Of a DNA stretch of 5,261 nucleotides, positions 1-5,091 are shown piece after piece. The stretch covers positions 1-5,261 of the forward strand of contig JAEZEK010000391.1 in NCBI GenBank assembly GCA_023417735.1. The letters are read 5' to 3'. Below the pieces are notes generated by a model, which was not told where the DNA came from, ran no database searches, and worked only from the letters and a program-made list of their open reading frames with translations. A program made the position numbers and the translations under genes. The stretch comes from Pseudomonadota bacterium. Lineage in GTDB: Bacteria > Pseudomonadota > Alphaproteobacteria > Rhizobiales > Afifellaceae. Positions within the stretch are counted from its first letter, which is position 1. Each line of letters begins with the position of its first letter.

Positions 1-2
1 GG

Positions 3-686
3 TCAGACCACTTCGACCTTGAGGTCGCCGACGCCGTCGACGTGGCCTTCCATGACGTCGCCCTTCTTGATCGAGCCGACGCCGGCCGGGGTGCCGGTCA
101 TGATGATGTCGCCGGGGGCGAGGCGGAACAGGCCGGACAGGTAGGCGATCGTCTCGGGCACCTTCCAGATCAGCTGGTTGAGGTCGCCCTTCTGCTTCAG
201 CTCGCCGTTGACCTTGAGCCAGATCGCGCCTTCGGCCGGATGGCCGATCGCCGAGGCCGGGACGATCTCGCCGGAGGGCGCGGATTCCTCGAACGCCTTG
301 CCGACCTCCCAGGGGCGGCCCATCTTCTTGGCCTCGCCCTGCAGGTCGCGGCGCGTCATGTCGAGCGCGACGGCGTAGCCGTAGACGTGGTCGAGCGCCT
401 GCTCGACCGGGATGTTCTCGCCGCCCTTGCCGATCGCGACGATCAGCTCGATCTCGTAATGGACGTCCTTGGTCATCGCCGGATAGGGAAACTTGCCGTC
501 CAGCACGATGTTGTCCGGGTTCTTCTGGAAGAAGAACGGCGGCTCCTTGTCCGGGTCATGGCCCATCTCGATGGCATGCTCGGCATAGTTCCGCCCGACG
601 CAGTAGACCCGGCGGACCGGGAAGAGCTCGCTCGAACCGCGGATCGGCAAAGCGACGGTCGGCGGCGGGGTAAAGACGTACGACAT
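3..686 (-). CDS. FAH-family hydrolase, FAHD1/fumarylpyruvate hydrolase-like
   Basis: A complete 227-residue enzyme of the fumarylacetoacetate hydrolase fold, close to the usual length of the short FAHD1/NagK branch. Family members hydrolyse acylpyruvates such as fumarylpyruvate, or decarboxylate oxaloacetate, in the cytosol using Mg2+ or Mn2+. Visible landmarks are GRNYAEH (31-37); H37 and E40, matching the catalytic His-Glu pair of human FAHD1; the metal ligands E78, E80 and D109; the lysine K130 in the VGKAF segment; and TGTP at 197-200. All expected active-site residues are present, so it should be active. The start at 686 is chosen because AAAGGAAG lies a few bases upstream and the family N-terminus begins there; the frame stays open further upstream only as a shadow of the permease gene. 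It is the last gene of the operon, 20 nt after the second permease, which suggests it acts on the imported compound or a product of it. Family is certain; substrate is not. Confidence 0.93.
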   Translation of the reverse strand: MSYVFTPPPTVALPIRGSSELFPVRRVYCVGRNYAEHAIEMGHDPDKEPPFFFQKNPDNIVLDGKFPYPAMTKDVHYEIELIVAIGKGGENIPVEQALDHVYGYAVALDMTRRDLQGEAKKMGRPWEVGKAFEESAPSGEIVPASAIGHPAEGAIWLKVNGELKQKGDLNQLIWKVPETIAYLSGLFRLAPGDIIMTGTPAGVGSIKKGDVMEGHVDGVGDLKVEVV

Positions 687-689
687 GGA

Positions 690-697
690 CTTCCTTT
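690..697 (-). promoter_or_regulatory. Shine-Dalgarno site of the FAH-family gene
   Basis: On the minus strand this reads AAAGGAAG, ending 3 bases before the ATG at 686. It lies in the 20-nt gap after the upstream permease stop codon. It fixes the start of the hydrolase and argues against a longer N-terminus read through the permease gene. Confidence 0.75.
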
Positions 698-706
698 CTA
701 GAGAGG

Positions 707-1462
707 TCAGGAACGGCTCGCGGCGTAATAGTCGACGCGACGCTCCAGCCAGGCGAGGCCTTCGGCGATCAGGAACGCGAAGGCGAACAGGACGAGGAGG
801 GCGGCCCAGAACTGCTCCATCAGGAAGCGCGAGCCGTAGAGCTTGAAGAGCGCCCCGAAGCCGACGATCGAGACGAGGATCTGGCCGATGATGACGCCCT
901 TCACGGCGCGGATCATGCCGAGCCGGATGCCGGCCAGGATCTCCGGCAGCGCGGCCCAGACGTAGATCTCGCGGAACGCCTGCCAGCGGCTGGCGCCGAA
1001 GCTCTTGGCCATCTCCACGAGCGAGGGCGAGATGGCGTGGACCCCGGCGCGGGCGTCGAGCACGATGATCCAGATCGCGAACAGCACGACGGTCAGGATG
1101 ATGGTGGTCTGGCCGAGGCCGAACAGCACCATGATGACCGGCACGAGCGCGGTGAGTGGCGCCGAGAGGAACAGGTTCACCCAGGGCAGGAGGAGCCGGT
1201 CGGCGATCACCGAGCGGCCCATCAGGATGCCGAGCGGCACGCCGACGACGATCGCGATGACGTTGCCGATGACGAAGGCCTCGGCGGTCACCCAGAGCGC
1301 CGACATGAAGGACGCCGTCGGCACGATCTCGACCAGCTTGACGAGGATCGCGGAGAGCGGCGGCAGGAGGATCGTCAGCTTCAGCTGGCCGACGATCTCC
1401 CACAGGATGGCCCAGAGGATGAGCGAGGTCATCATGGGCACGCGGTAGCCGTGGATCAGCAT
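707..1462 (-). CDS. ABC transporter permease (SsuC/TauC-like), second of two
   Basis: A 251-residue inner-membrane permease of the binding-protein-dependent type (BPD_transp_1). Hydrophobic segments lie at about 12-30, 56-82, 92-115, 119-137, 184-205 and 217-238, consistent with six membrane spans. The cytoplasmic EAA loop that docks on the ATPase runs from E150 to P173 and keeps G156, but the canonical Leu-Pro of the motif is replaced by V168-W169; a second ALP (171-173) and GIRLG (178-182) follow as in the SsuC/TauC family. The ATG at 1462 lies 4 nt after the ATPase stop, so translational coupling is likely; no strong Shine-Dalgarno is seen, and the ATGs at codons 10 and 11 are alternatives. 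Its sequence is clearly different from the other permease of the operon, so the two probably form a heterodimer that moves the substrate across the membrane. Sulfonate, nitrate, pyrimidine-precursor and aromatic-acid importers all use such permeases, so the substrate stays open. Confidence 0.93.
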   Translation of the reverse strand: MLIHGYRVPMMTSLILWAILWEIVGQLKLTILLPPLSAILVKLVEIVPTASFMSALWVTAEAFVIGNVIAIVVGVPLGILMGRSVIADRLLLPWVNLFLSAPLTALVPVIMVLFGLGQTTIILTVVLFAIWIIVLDARAGVHAISPSLVEMAKSFGASRWQAFREIYVWAALPEILAGIRLGMIRAVKGVIIGQILVSIVGFGALFKLYGSRFLMEQFWAALLVLFAFAFLIAEGLAWLERRVDYYAASRS

Positions 1463-1466
1463 GGCC

Positions 1467-2276
1467 TCAGTCCAGGTAGTGCTTCAGGCTCTGCCAGATG
1501 CCGTCGACCGTATCGAGATAGGCGGGCTGGCGGCGGATCGCGTCGGGATCGCCGCCGCGCTCGATGGCCGGCTCGATGATCTCGGAGACGCGGCTCGGGC
1601 GGCGGGCGAGGAGCACGATGCGGTCGGAGACGTAGACCGCCTCCTCGATCGAATGCGTGACGAAGATGAAGGTCTTCTTCTCGCTGGCGACGAGCTCGAG
1701 CAGGTCCTCCTGGAACTTGCGCCGGGTCTGCTCGTCGACGGCCGAGAACGGCTCGTCCATCAGGAGCACGTCGGCGTTGACCGAGAGCGCGCGGGCGAGG
1801 CCGACGCGCTGGCGCATGCCGCCGGAGAGCTCGTGCGGGAACTTCTCCTCGAAGCCGGCGAGGCCGACCTGGCGGATGTAGCGGCGGGCGACGTCCTCGC
1901 GCTCGGAGCGGGCAACGCCGCGCAGCTCCAGCCCGAAGGCGACGTTGCGGATGACGGTGGCCCACGGCATCAGGGCGAAGTCCTGGAACACGAAGGCGCG
2001 CTCCGGCCCCGGCCCGGTGACGGTGCGGCCGTTGATCAGCACCTCGCCGGAGGTGAGCGGGAGGAGGCCCGCGATGATCTTCAGCAGCGTGGTCTTGCCG
2101 CAGCCCGAAGGCCCGAGCAGCGAGGTCAGCTTGCCGCGCGGAAAGTCGATGCTGATGTTGTCGAGGGCGTGGACGCCGCCGGGATAGATCTTCGTGACGC
2201 CGCGCACCTCGACGACCGAATCGGTCGCCGGCTCGGGTGCGCGCGCCACGGCTGCACTGCTCGTTGCCATCGTCAT
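1467..2276 (-). CDS. ABC transporter ATP-binding protein (SsuB/TauB-like)
   Basis: The cytoplasmic ATPase subunit, 269 residues, which powers import as a dimer under the two permeases. All nucleotide-binding motifs are intact: Walker A GPSGCGKT (55-62), Q-loop glutamine Q98 followed by the ALMPW segment usual in the nitrate/sulfonate/taurine group, signature LSGGM (150-154), Walker B VLLMDE (170-175), D-loop SAVD (178-181) and switch histidine H208. About 20 poorly conserved residues precede the first strand (VVEVRGVTKIY). The start at 2276 overlaps the stop of the upstream permease as ATGA, a classic coupling arrangement; an in-frame ATG at 2270 would shorten the protein by two residues. The second permease follows 4 nt after the stop. 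It is the only ATPase of the cassette, so it presumably serves both permeases as a homodimer. Confidence 0.96.
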   Translation of the reverse strand: MTMATSSAAVARAPEPATDSVVEVRGVTKIYPGGVHALDNISIDFPRGKLTSLLGPSGCGKTTLLKIIAGLLPLTSGEVLINGRTVTGPGPERAFVFQDFALMPWATVIRNVAFGLELRGVARSEREDVARRYIRQVGLAGFEEKFPHELSGGMRQRVGLARALSVNADVLLMDEPFSAVDEQTRRKFQEDLLELVASEKKTFIFVTHSIEEAVYVSDRIVLLARRPSRVSEIIEPAIERGGDPDAIRRQPAYLDTVDGIWQSLKHYLD

Positions 2277-3175
2277 CTCGCTCGCTTCTCGGGCCGGAAC
2301 ATGGTCACCTCGATCCGCTCCAGGAGCTCGATGAAGAGCACCGAGAAGACCATGATCGAGAGGATCGCGGCATACATCTTCGGATAGTCCGCAATGGACC
2401 GGTTGTAGGTGATGAGGTCGCCGACGCCGGTCGGCGTGATGAGGAGCTCGGCGAGCACCGCACCGATGAAGCCGGCGGCGGCGCCGAGGCGCAGGCCGGC
2501 GAAGATGACCGGGCTCGCGGCCGGCAGGATGACCCGCATGATCACCTGCCGCCTGGAGGCGAGGAAGGACCGCCCCATCTCCACCAGCGAGGCCGGCGTG
2601 TGGCGCACGGCGCTGTAGGAATTCAGCACGATCACCGGCATCGCCATGATGCACACGACGAGGACCTTGGAGGTCAGCCCGATGCCGTAGGCGAACACGA
2701 TGAGCGGAATGAGCGCGGCGAGCGGCGCCGCCTGCATGATGATGAAGATCGGCGAGGCGAACCATTCCGCCTTGTCGTTCAGGCCCATCGCGACGCCGAT
2801 CGCGACGCCGAGCGCGCCGGAAATGACGAGGCCGATCAGCAGCGGCTGCAGCGTCACGGCGAAGGCGCGGCCCATCGATCCGTCGGCGATCATCTCCCAG
2901 AGCGCGCCCATCGTCTCGAAGAAGCCGGGGAAGGCCGGGCTGATCGGGATGCGGGCCGCCCACTCCCAGGCGATGCAGAAGACGAGCGCGGACAGGACCC
3001 GCAGCACCATCGGGTGGACGAGGAAGTCGCGCGCGGCATTCGCCTTGCGGTCGGTGAGGGCCTTGCCCGGGCGCATGCCGGGCAAGGCGAAGAGCCGCGA
3101 GGCGCGGAAGCCGCCCGTGACGGCCTCCGCGTTCGCATGCGTTCTCTGATCAGTTACCAAGCTTCTGTCTCGCAT
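2273..3175 (-). CDS. ABC transporter permease (SsuC/TauC-like), first of two
   Basis: An inner-membrane permease of the same broad family as the one at 707-1462, 300 residues from the start given. Membrane segments are visible at about 57-74, 106-131, 143-166, 168-188, 231-247 and 268-285. The EAA loop (E199 to P218) keeps the terminal Leu-Pro (217-218) but has L205 where the motif glycine is expected; GLRLG (227-231) follows. The start is uncertain. ATG 3175 overlaps the end of the binding-protein gene by 26 nt and has only a weak ribosome site; TTG 3160 is possible; ATG 3076 would give 267 residues, removing only residues before the conserved part, but it lies in the loop of a strong hairpin. 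Third positions are G/C-rich from about 3136 onward, which favours a start upstream of 3076. The stop overlaps the ATPase start (ATGA). It probably pairs with the other permease as a heterodimer. Confidence 0.92.
   Translation of the reverse strand: MRDRSLVTDQRTHANAEAVTGGFRASRLFALPGMRPGKALTDRKANAARDFLVHPMVLRVLSALVFCIAWEWAARIPISPAFPGFFETMGALWEMIADGSMGRAFAVTLQPLLIGLVISGALGVAIGVAMGLNDKAEWFASPIFIIMQAAPLAALIPLIVFAYGIGLTSKVLVVCIMAMPVIVLNSYSAVRHTPASLVEMGRSFLASRRQVIMRVILPAASPVIFAGLRLGAAAGFIGAVLAELLITPTGVGDLITYNRSIADYPKMYAAILSIMVFSVLFIELLERIEVTMFRPEKRAR
3060..3088 (-). repeat. Perfect 11-bp inverted repeat (hairpin) after the binding-protein gene
   Basis: GCCTTGCCCGG (3060-3070) and CCGGGCAAGGC (3078-3088) are exact reverse complements around a 7-base loop. 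In the minus-strand mRNA this forms a very stable GC-rich stem, 61 nt after the binding-protein stop codon. No T-run follows, so it is not a standard terminator. It lies inside the permease reading frame if that starts at 3175 (residues about 30-39), or straddles its start if translation begins at ATG 3076. In binding-protein operons, hairpins at this place can protect the upstream message and raise the level of the periplasmic protein; that role here is inference. Confidence 0.6.
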
Positions 3176-4142
3176 TCTCGAGCGGGCGCATGTCCCAGAA
3201 GTCCTCGACCTTCAGGCTCGCGGGATCGCCCTCGAGCTGGCCGGCCTGGATGTAGAAGTCGAAGTCGGTCTTCGCGGCCTCGGCGCCGCCGCCGTTCGGG
3301 TCGAACAGGCCTTCCTTCACGCCCTCGGTGTAGTAGGCCGGCACCTCCTCGATGACTTCCTTCGGCTGGTCGGCGAGCAGGTTGCGAGCCTCGCGCTCGC
3401 GCTCGACGACGCTCGGATCCTCGTTCATCTCGCGCCAGAGCTTCAGGAGCTCCTCGACCAGGATGTTCGCCTGCTCGGGGTTCTCGTCGAGCCACTTCTG
3501 GCTGGCGAACACGACCTCGTCGCTGGCGCGCTCCTCCGGCGTCGGCAGGACGTGGAACCGGTCGCCGGCCTGCTGCATCAGGATGTTCTTGTTGGAGAGA
3601 TCGAGGATGGTCGCCTTGATCGTGCCGTTCATCAGCGCGATCACGCGGTTGCCGGAGCCCGGGACGTAGGAGCGGTCGCCGAACGTGATGCCCTCGCGGG
3701 CGGCGATGATGTTGCCGATCGCCTCCGTGCCGCTGCCGCGGCCGTGGAAGGTGAAGGGCTGGCCGTCGAGGTCCTTCCAGGTCTGGTACTCGTTCGCGAC
3801 GACCGGATAGAAGACGAGCGTGGAAAGCTGGAAGATGATCCGCAGCGGCACCTTGGTGCGCTGGATCACGGCGTAGGGCGTGCCGATGCCGATGTCCATC
3901 TGGCCGCTGATGATCGACTGGATCGCGAGCTCCTCCTCGGAGAACGAGGTCAGCTCGTAGTCGAGGCCCCGCTCCTTGGCGCGCTCGAGCGCGATCTGGA
4001 AGGCGAGCGTCTCTTCGGAGACGACGTCGCCAAGCGCCACGCGCACCTTCTGCTGCGCGAGCGCTGCCGATCCGCCGAACAGGCCGCTGGCCACCAACAG
4101 CCCGGCCGCGAGGCGGCTCGCACCTTTCAGACTTCTGAGCAT
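3150..4142 (-). CDS. ABC transporter periplasmic substrate-binding protein (SsuA/THI5/NMT1-like)
   Basis: A 330-residue exported protein that captures the substrate in the periplasm and delivers it to the permeases. The N-terminus is a standard Sec signal peptide: basic MLRSLKGASR, a hydrophobic stretch about 11-24, and an ALA cleavage site at 27-29, with the mature protein starting QQKVRV. There is no lipobox cysteine, so it should be soluble. Mature features fit the type-II two-lobe fold of the SsuA/TauA/NMT1 group: an EELAIQSIISGQMDIGIG segment (70-87), a glycine/serine-rich HGRGSGTE loop (133-140) and GSGNRVIALMNGTIKA (162-177). The start at 4142 is chosen for the strong GGGAGGA ribosome site just upstream and the signal peptide; the frame is open for 22 more codons, but these carry no such signals. 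It is the first gene of the operon and diverges from the GntR regulator. The ligand cannot be named from sequence; a small organic anion is inferred from the neighbouring FAH enzyme and FCD regulator. Confidence 0.92.
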   Translation of the reverse strand: MLRSLKGASRLAAGLLVASGLFGGSAALAQQKVRVALGDVVSEETLAFQIALERAKERGLDYELTSFSEEELAIQSIISGQMDIGIGTPYAVIQRTKVPLRIIFQLSTLVFYPVVANEYQTWKDLDGQPFTFHGRGSGTEAIGNIIAAREGITFGDRSYVPGSGNRVIALMNGTIKATILDLSNKNILMQQAGDRFHVLPTPEERASDEVVFASQKWLDENPEQANILVEELLKLWREMNEDPSVVEREREARNLLADQPKEVIEEVPAYYTEGVKEGLFDPNGGGAEAAKTDFDFYIQAGQLEGDPASLKVEDFWDMRPLENARQKLGN

Positions 4143-4146
4143 GTAA

Positions 4147-4155
4147 TCCTCCCTC
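4147..4155 (-). promoter_or_regulatory. Shine-Dalgarno site of the substrate-binding protein gene
   Basis: On the minus strand this reads GAGGGAGGA and ends 4 bases before the ATG at 4142. It is the strongest ribosome-binding site in the window. It sets the start of the binding protein at the signal peptide and suits the high expression expected of that subunit. Confidence 0.8.
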
Positions 4156-4188
4156 GGCCGGCTTGCCTGCGACGCTGCCATGCGCCTG

Positions 4189-4218
4189 TTGCCTGACCAA
4201 TGGATCATTGGTTAAGCT
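4189..4218 (+). promoter_or_regulatory. Candidate promoter of the GntR-family regulator
   Basis: TTGCCT (4189-4194) and TAAGCT (4213-4218) are separated by 18 bp and could act as -35 and -10 boxes. Only the TTG and TAnnnT core positions match the sigma-70 consensus. The 17-bp palindrome at 4196-4212 fills the spacer, which would allow autoregulation. This is a weak match proposed mainly from position. Confidence 0.25.
4196..4212. promoter_or_regulatory. Perfect 17-bp palindrome, candidate GntR/FCD operator
   Basis: ACCAATG and CATTGGT are exact reverse complements around GAT. The site lies between the divergent regulator and transporter genes, 54 bp upstream of the binding-protein ATG and 38 bp upstream of the regulator ATG. 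FCD-type GntR proteins bind short palindromes of this size, and members such as PdhR and LldR use ACCAAT/ATTGGT half-sites, although there the two halves point the other way with a three-base centre. Binding by the adjacent regulator is inferred from position and symmetry. Confidence 0.6.
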
Positions 4219-4237
4219 ATGTCCAACGATTGATCAA
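4209..4237 (-). promoter_or_regulatory. Candidate promoter of the transporter-hydrolase operon
   Basis: On the minus strand TTGATC (4237-4232) and TAACCA (4214-4209) are 17 bp apart. The -35 box is reasonable and the -10 box is poor, as is common in GC-rich genomes. TTGGAC (4226-4221) is an alternative -35 box. Both palindromes overlap this stretch, so a regulator bound there would block RNA polymerase. Low confidence. Confidence 0.25.
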
Positions 4238-4240
4238 GCG
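4227..4240. promoter_or_regulatory. Second candidate operator, 14-bp near-palindrome around TTGATCAA
   Basis: CGATTGATCAAGCG pairs at six of seven positions, with a perfect TTGATCAA core (4230-4237). Its centre is 29.5 bp from that of the 17-bp palindrome, close to three helical turns, so two dimers could bind on the same face. The core sequence differs from the first site, so the two may be bound by different proteins, or only one may be functional. Confidence 0.35.
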
Positions 4241-4249
4241 AGCGGTAGC

Positions 4250-5005
4250 ATGGTCCGAATGGCCGAGGACGCCCCCGGCGAGGAGTGGAGCGACGGGGAA
4301 GCCGCCGACGCGGCCCCGCACATCGGCGAGGGTCACGCCGCGCTGACGCAGCTGCGCGCCTATCTCGCCCAGCGCGAGCTCGCGCCGAACACGCGCCTGC
4401 CGCCGGAGCGCGAGCTCTGCGAGATCCTCGGCGTGTCGCGGGGCGAGCTGCGGAAGGCCCTCGCCATCCTGGAGGAGCACGGCGACGTCTGGCGCCATGT
4501 CGGCAAGGGCACCTTCACGGGCGCGCGCCCGATGGAGGAGCGCTTCTCGATCGGCGAGATCTCGAGCCAGACCAACCCGGCCGACGTCATGCGGGCGCGG
4601 CTGCTCATCGAGCCGGAGCTCGCACGGGAAGCGGCGCTCAACGCGACCGCCGACGACATCGCCACGCTGCGGACCTGCATCGCCGGCAGCCGCCGGTCGG
4701 AGACGTGGCGGCAGTACGAGAACTGGGACAACCGCTTCCACCGCGCCATCGCGGCCGCGACGCACAACGCGCTGCTGCTCTCGCTGTTCGACACGCTGAA
4801 CGGGGTCCGACGCGCCGTCGTCTGGGGGCGCCTGCGCCACGACGTCCAGAAGCCGCCGACGGACCATCACAGCTTCGCCGACCACGAGGCGGTCATCGCG
4901 GCGATCGAGGAGCGCGACATGAACGCGGCCGCCGCGCACATGCGGCGGCACCTCCAGCACGTCCAGGCGAAGCTGCTCGACCACGCGCGGCAGGCGGCCG
5001 AATAG
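4250..5005 (+). CDS. GntR-family transcriptional regulator with FCD domain (FadR subfamily)
   Basis: A 251-residue regulator divergent from the transporter operon. The N-terminal winged helix-turn-helix spans about 30-90, with the typical LPPERELCEILGVSR segment (50-64) and the wing GKGTF (85-89). The C-terminal all-helical FCD ligand domain spans about 112-240 and keeps the expected metal ligands: D160 and H164 (DNRFH), H212 and H234. The 164-212 and 212-234 spacings fit metal-binding FCD proteins, which usually sense carboxylates through the bound metal. A start at 4250 is chosen because the family's variable N-terminal tail begins about there; the frame is open back to 4163, but that stretch crosses the control region. 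ATG 4259 is another option, and the ribosome site is weak either way. By position it should control the transporter-hydrolase operon and itself, most likely as a repressor released by the substrate or a product. Confidence 0.92.
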   Translation: MVRMAEDAPGEEWSDGEAADAAPHIGEGHAALTQLRAYLAQRELAPNTRLPPERELCEILGVSRGELRKALAILEEHGDVWRHVGKGTFTGARPMEERFSIGEISSQTNPADVMRARLLIEPELAREAALNATADDIATLRTCIAGSRRSETWRQYENWDNRFHRAIAAATHNALLLSLFDTLNGVRRAVVWGRLRHDVQKPPTDHHSFADHEAVIAAIEERDMNAAAAHMRRHLQHVQAKLLDHARQAAE

Positions 5006-5013
5006 CCGGCCGG

Positions 5014-5035
5014 GCTCCCGCGGCCGGCCGGGAGC
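5014..5035. terminator. GC-rich hairpin after the regulator gene, possible terminator
   Basis: GCTCCCG (5014-5020) pairs with CGGGAGC (5029-5035) around an 8-base loop, 8 bases after the regulator stop codon. No T-run follows, so classical intrinsic termination is doubtful. The surrounding CGGCCG-rich sequence can form competing stems. Confidence 0.35.
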
Positions 5036-5057
5036 GTCCGGCGGCCGCGCACCATGT

Positions 5058-5091
5058 CACGGCGGCGTCCGCTCAGCGCAAGGCCGCCGTG
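5058..5091. terminator. 9-bp inverted repeat between convergent genes, possible terminator
   Basis: CACGGCGGC (5058-5066) pairs exactly with GCCGCCGTG (5083-5091) across a 16-base loop. It covers the last codons and the stop of the convergent minus-strand gene. It could slow polymerases coming from either side, but it has no T-tract and the long loop weakens it. Confidence 0.3.

Noticed and set aside
687..1403. Open extension of the hydrolase frame upstream of 686
   Set aside because: It lies wholly over the second permease in another frame, reads as Arg/Asp/Pro-rich low-complexity sequence, and a good ribosome site marks the start at 686.
1461..2387. Plus-strand open frame (308 residues) opposite the ATPase
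   Set aside because: Antisense shadow of an ATPase with all its motifs; Ala/Asp/Glu/Arg-rich translation without a recognisable fold.
2277..2963. Open extension of the ATPase frame upstream of 2276
   Set aside because: This is a shadow of the first permease; the ATPase start is fixed by the ATGA overlap and by the conserved core beginning about 20 residues later.
2237..3355. Long plus-strand open frame (372 residues) opposite the first permease
   Set aside because: It is an antisense shadow caused by high GC: Arg/Asp/Glu/His-rich with no domain features, while the minus strand encodes a recognisable permease.
4163..4195. Direct repeat TTGCCTG at 4163-4169 and 4189-4195
   Set aside because: Seven bases only, no symmetry, and expected by chance in a GC-rich region.
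4143..4208. 22-residue N-terminal extension of the binding protein
   Set aside because: It would bury the signal peptide and run across the ribosome site and the 17-bp palindrome; the ATG at 4142 has a strong Shine-Dalgarno.
4163..4249. 29-residue N-terminal extension of the GntR regulator
   Set aside because: It spans the intergenic control region and its composition is unlike the rest of the protein; family members do not need it before the winged helix.
4217..4984. Minus-strand open frame opposite the GntR gene
   Set aside because: Antisense shadow; the plus strand holds the helix-turn-helix and the FCD metal ligands.
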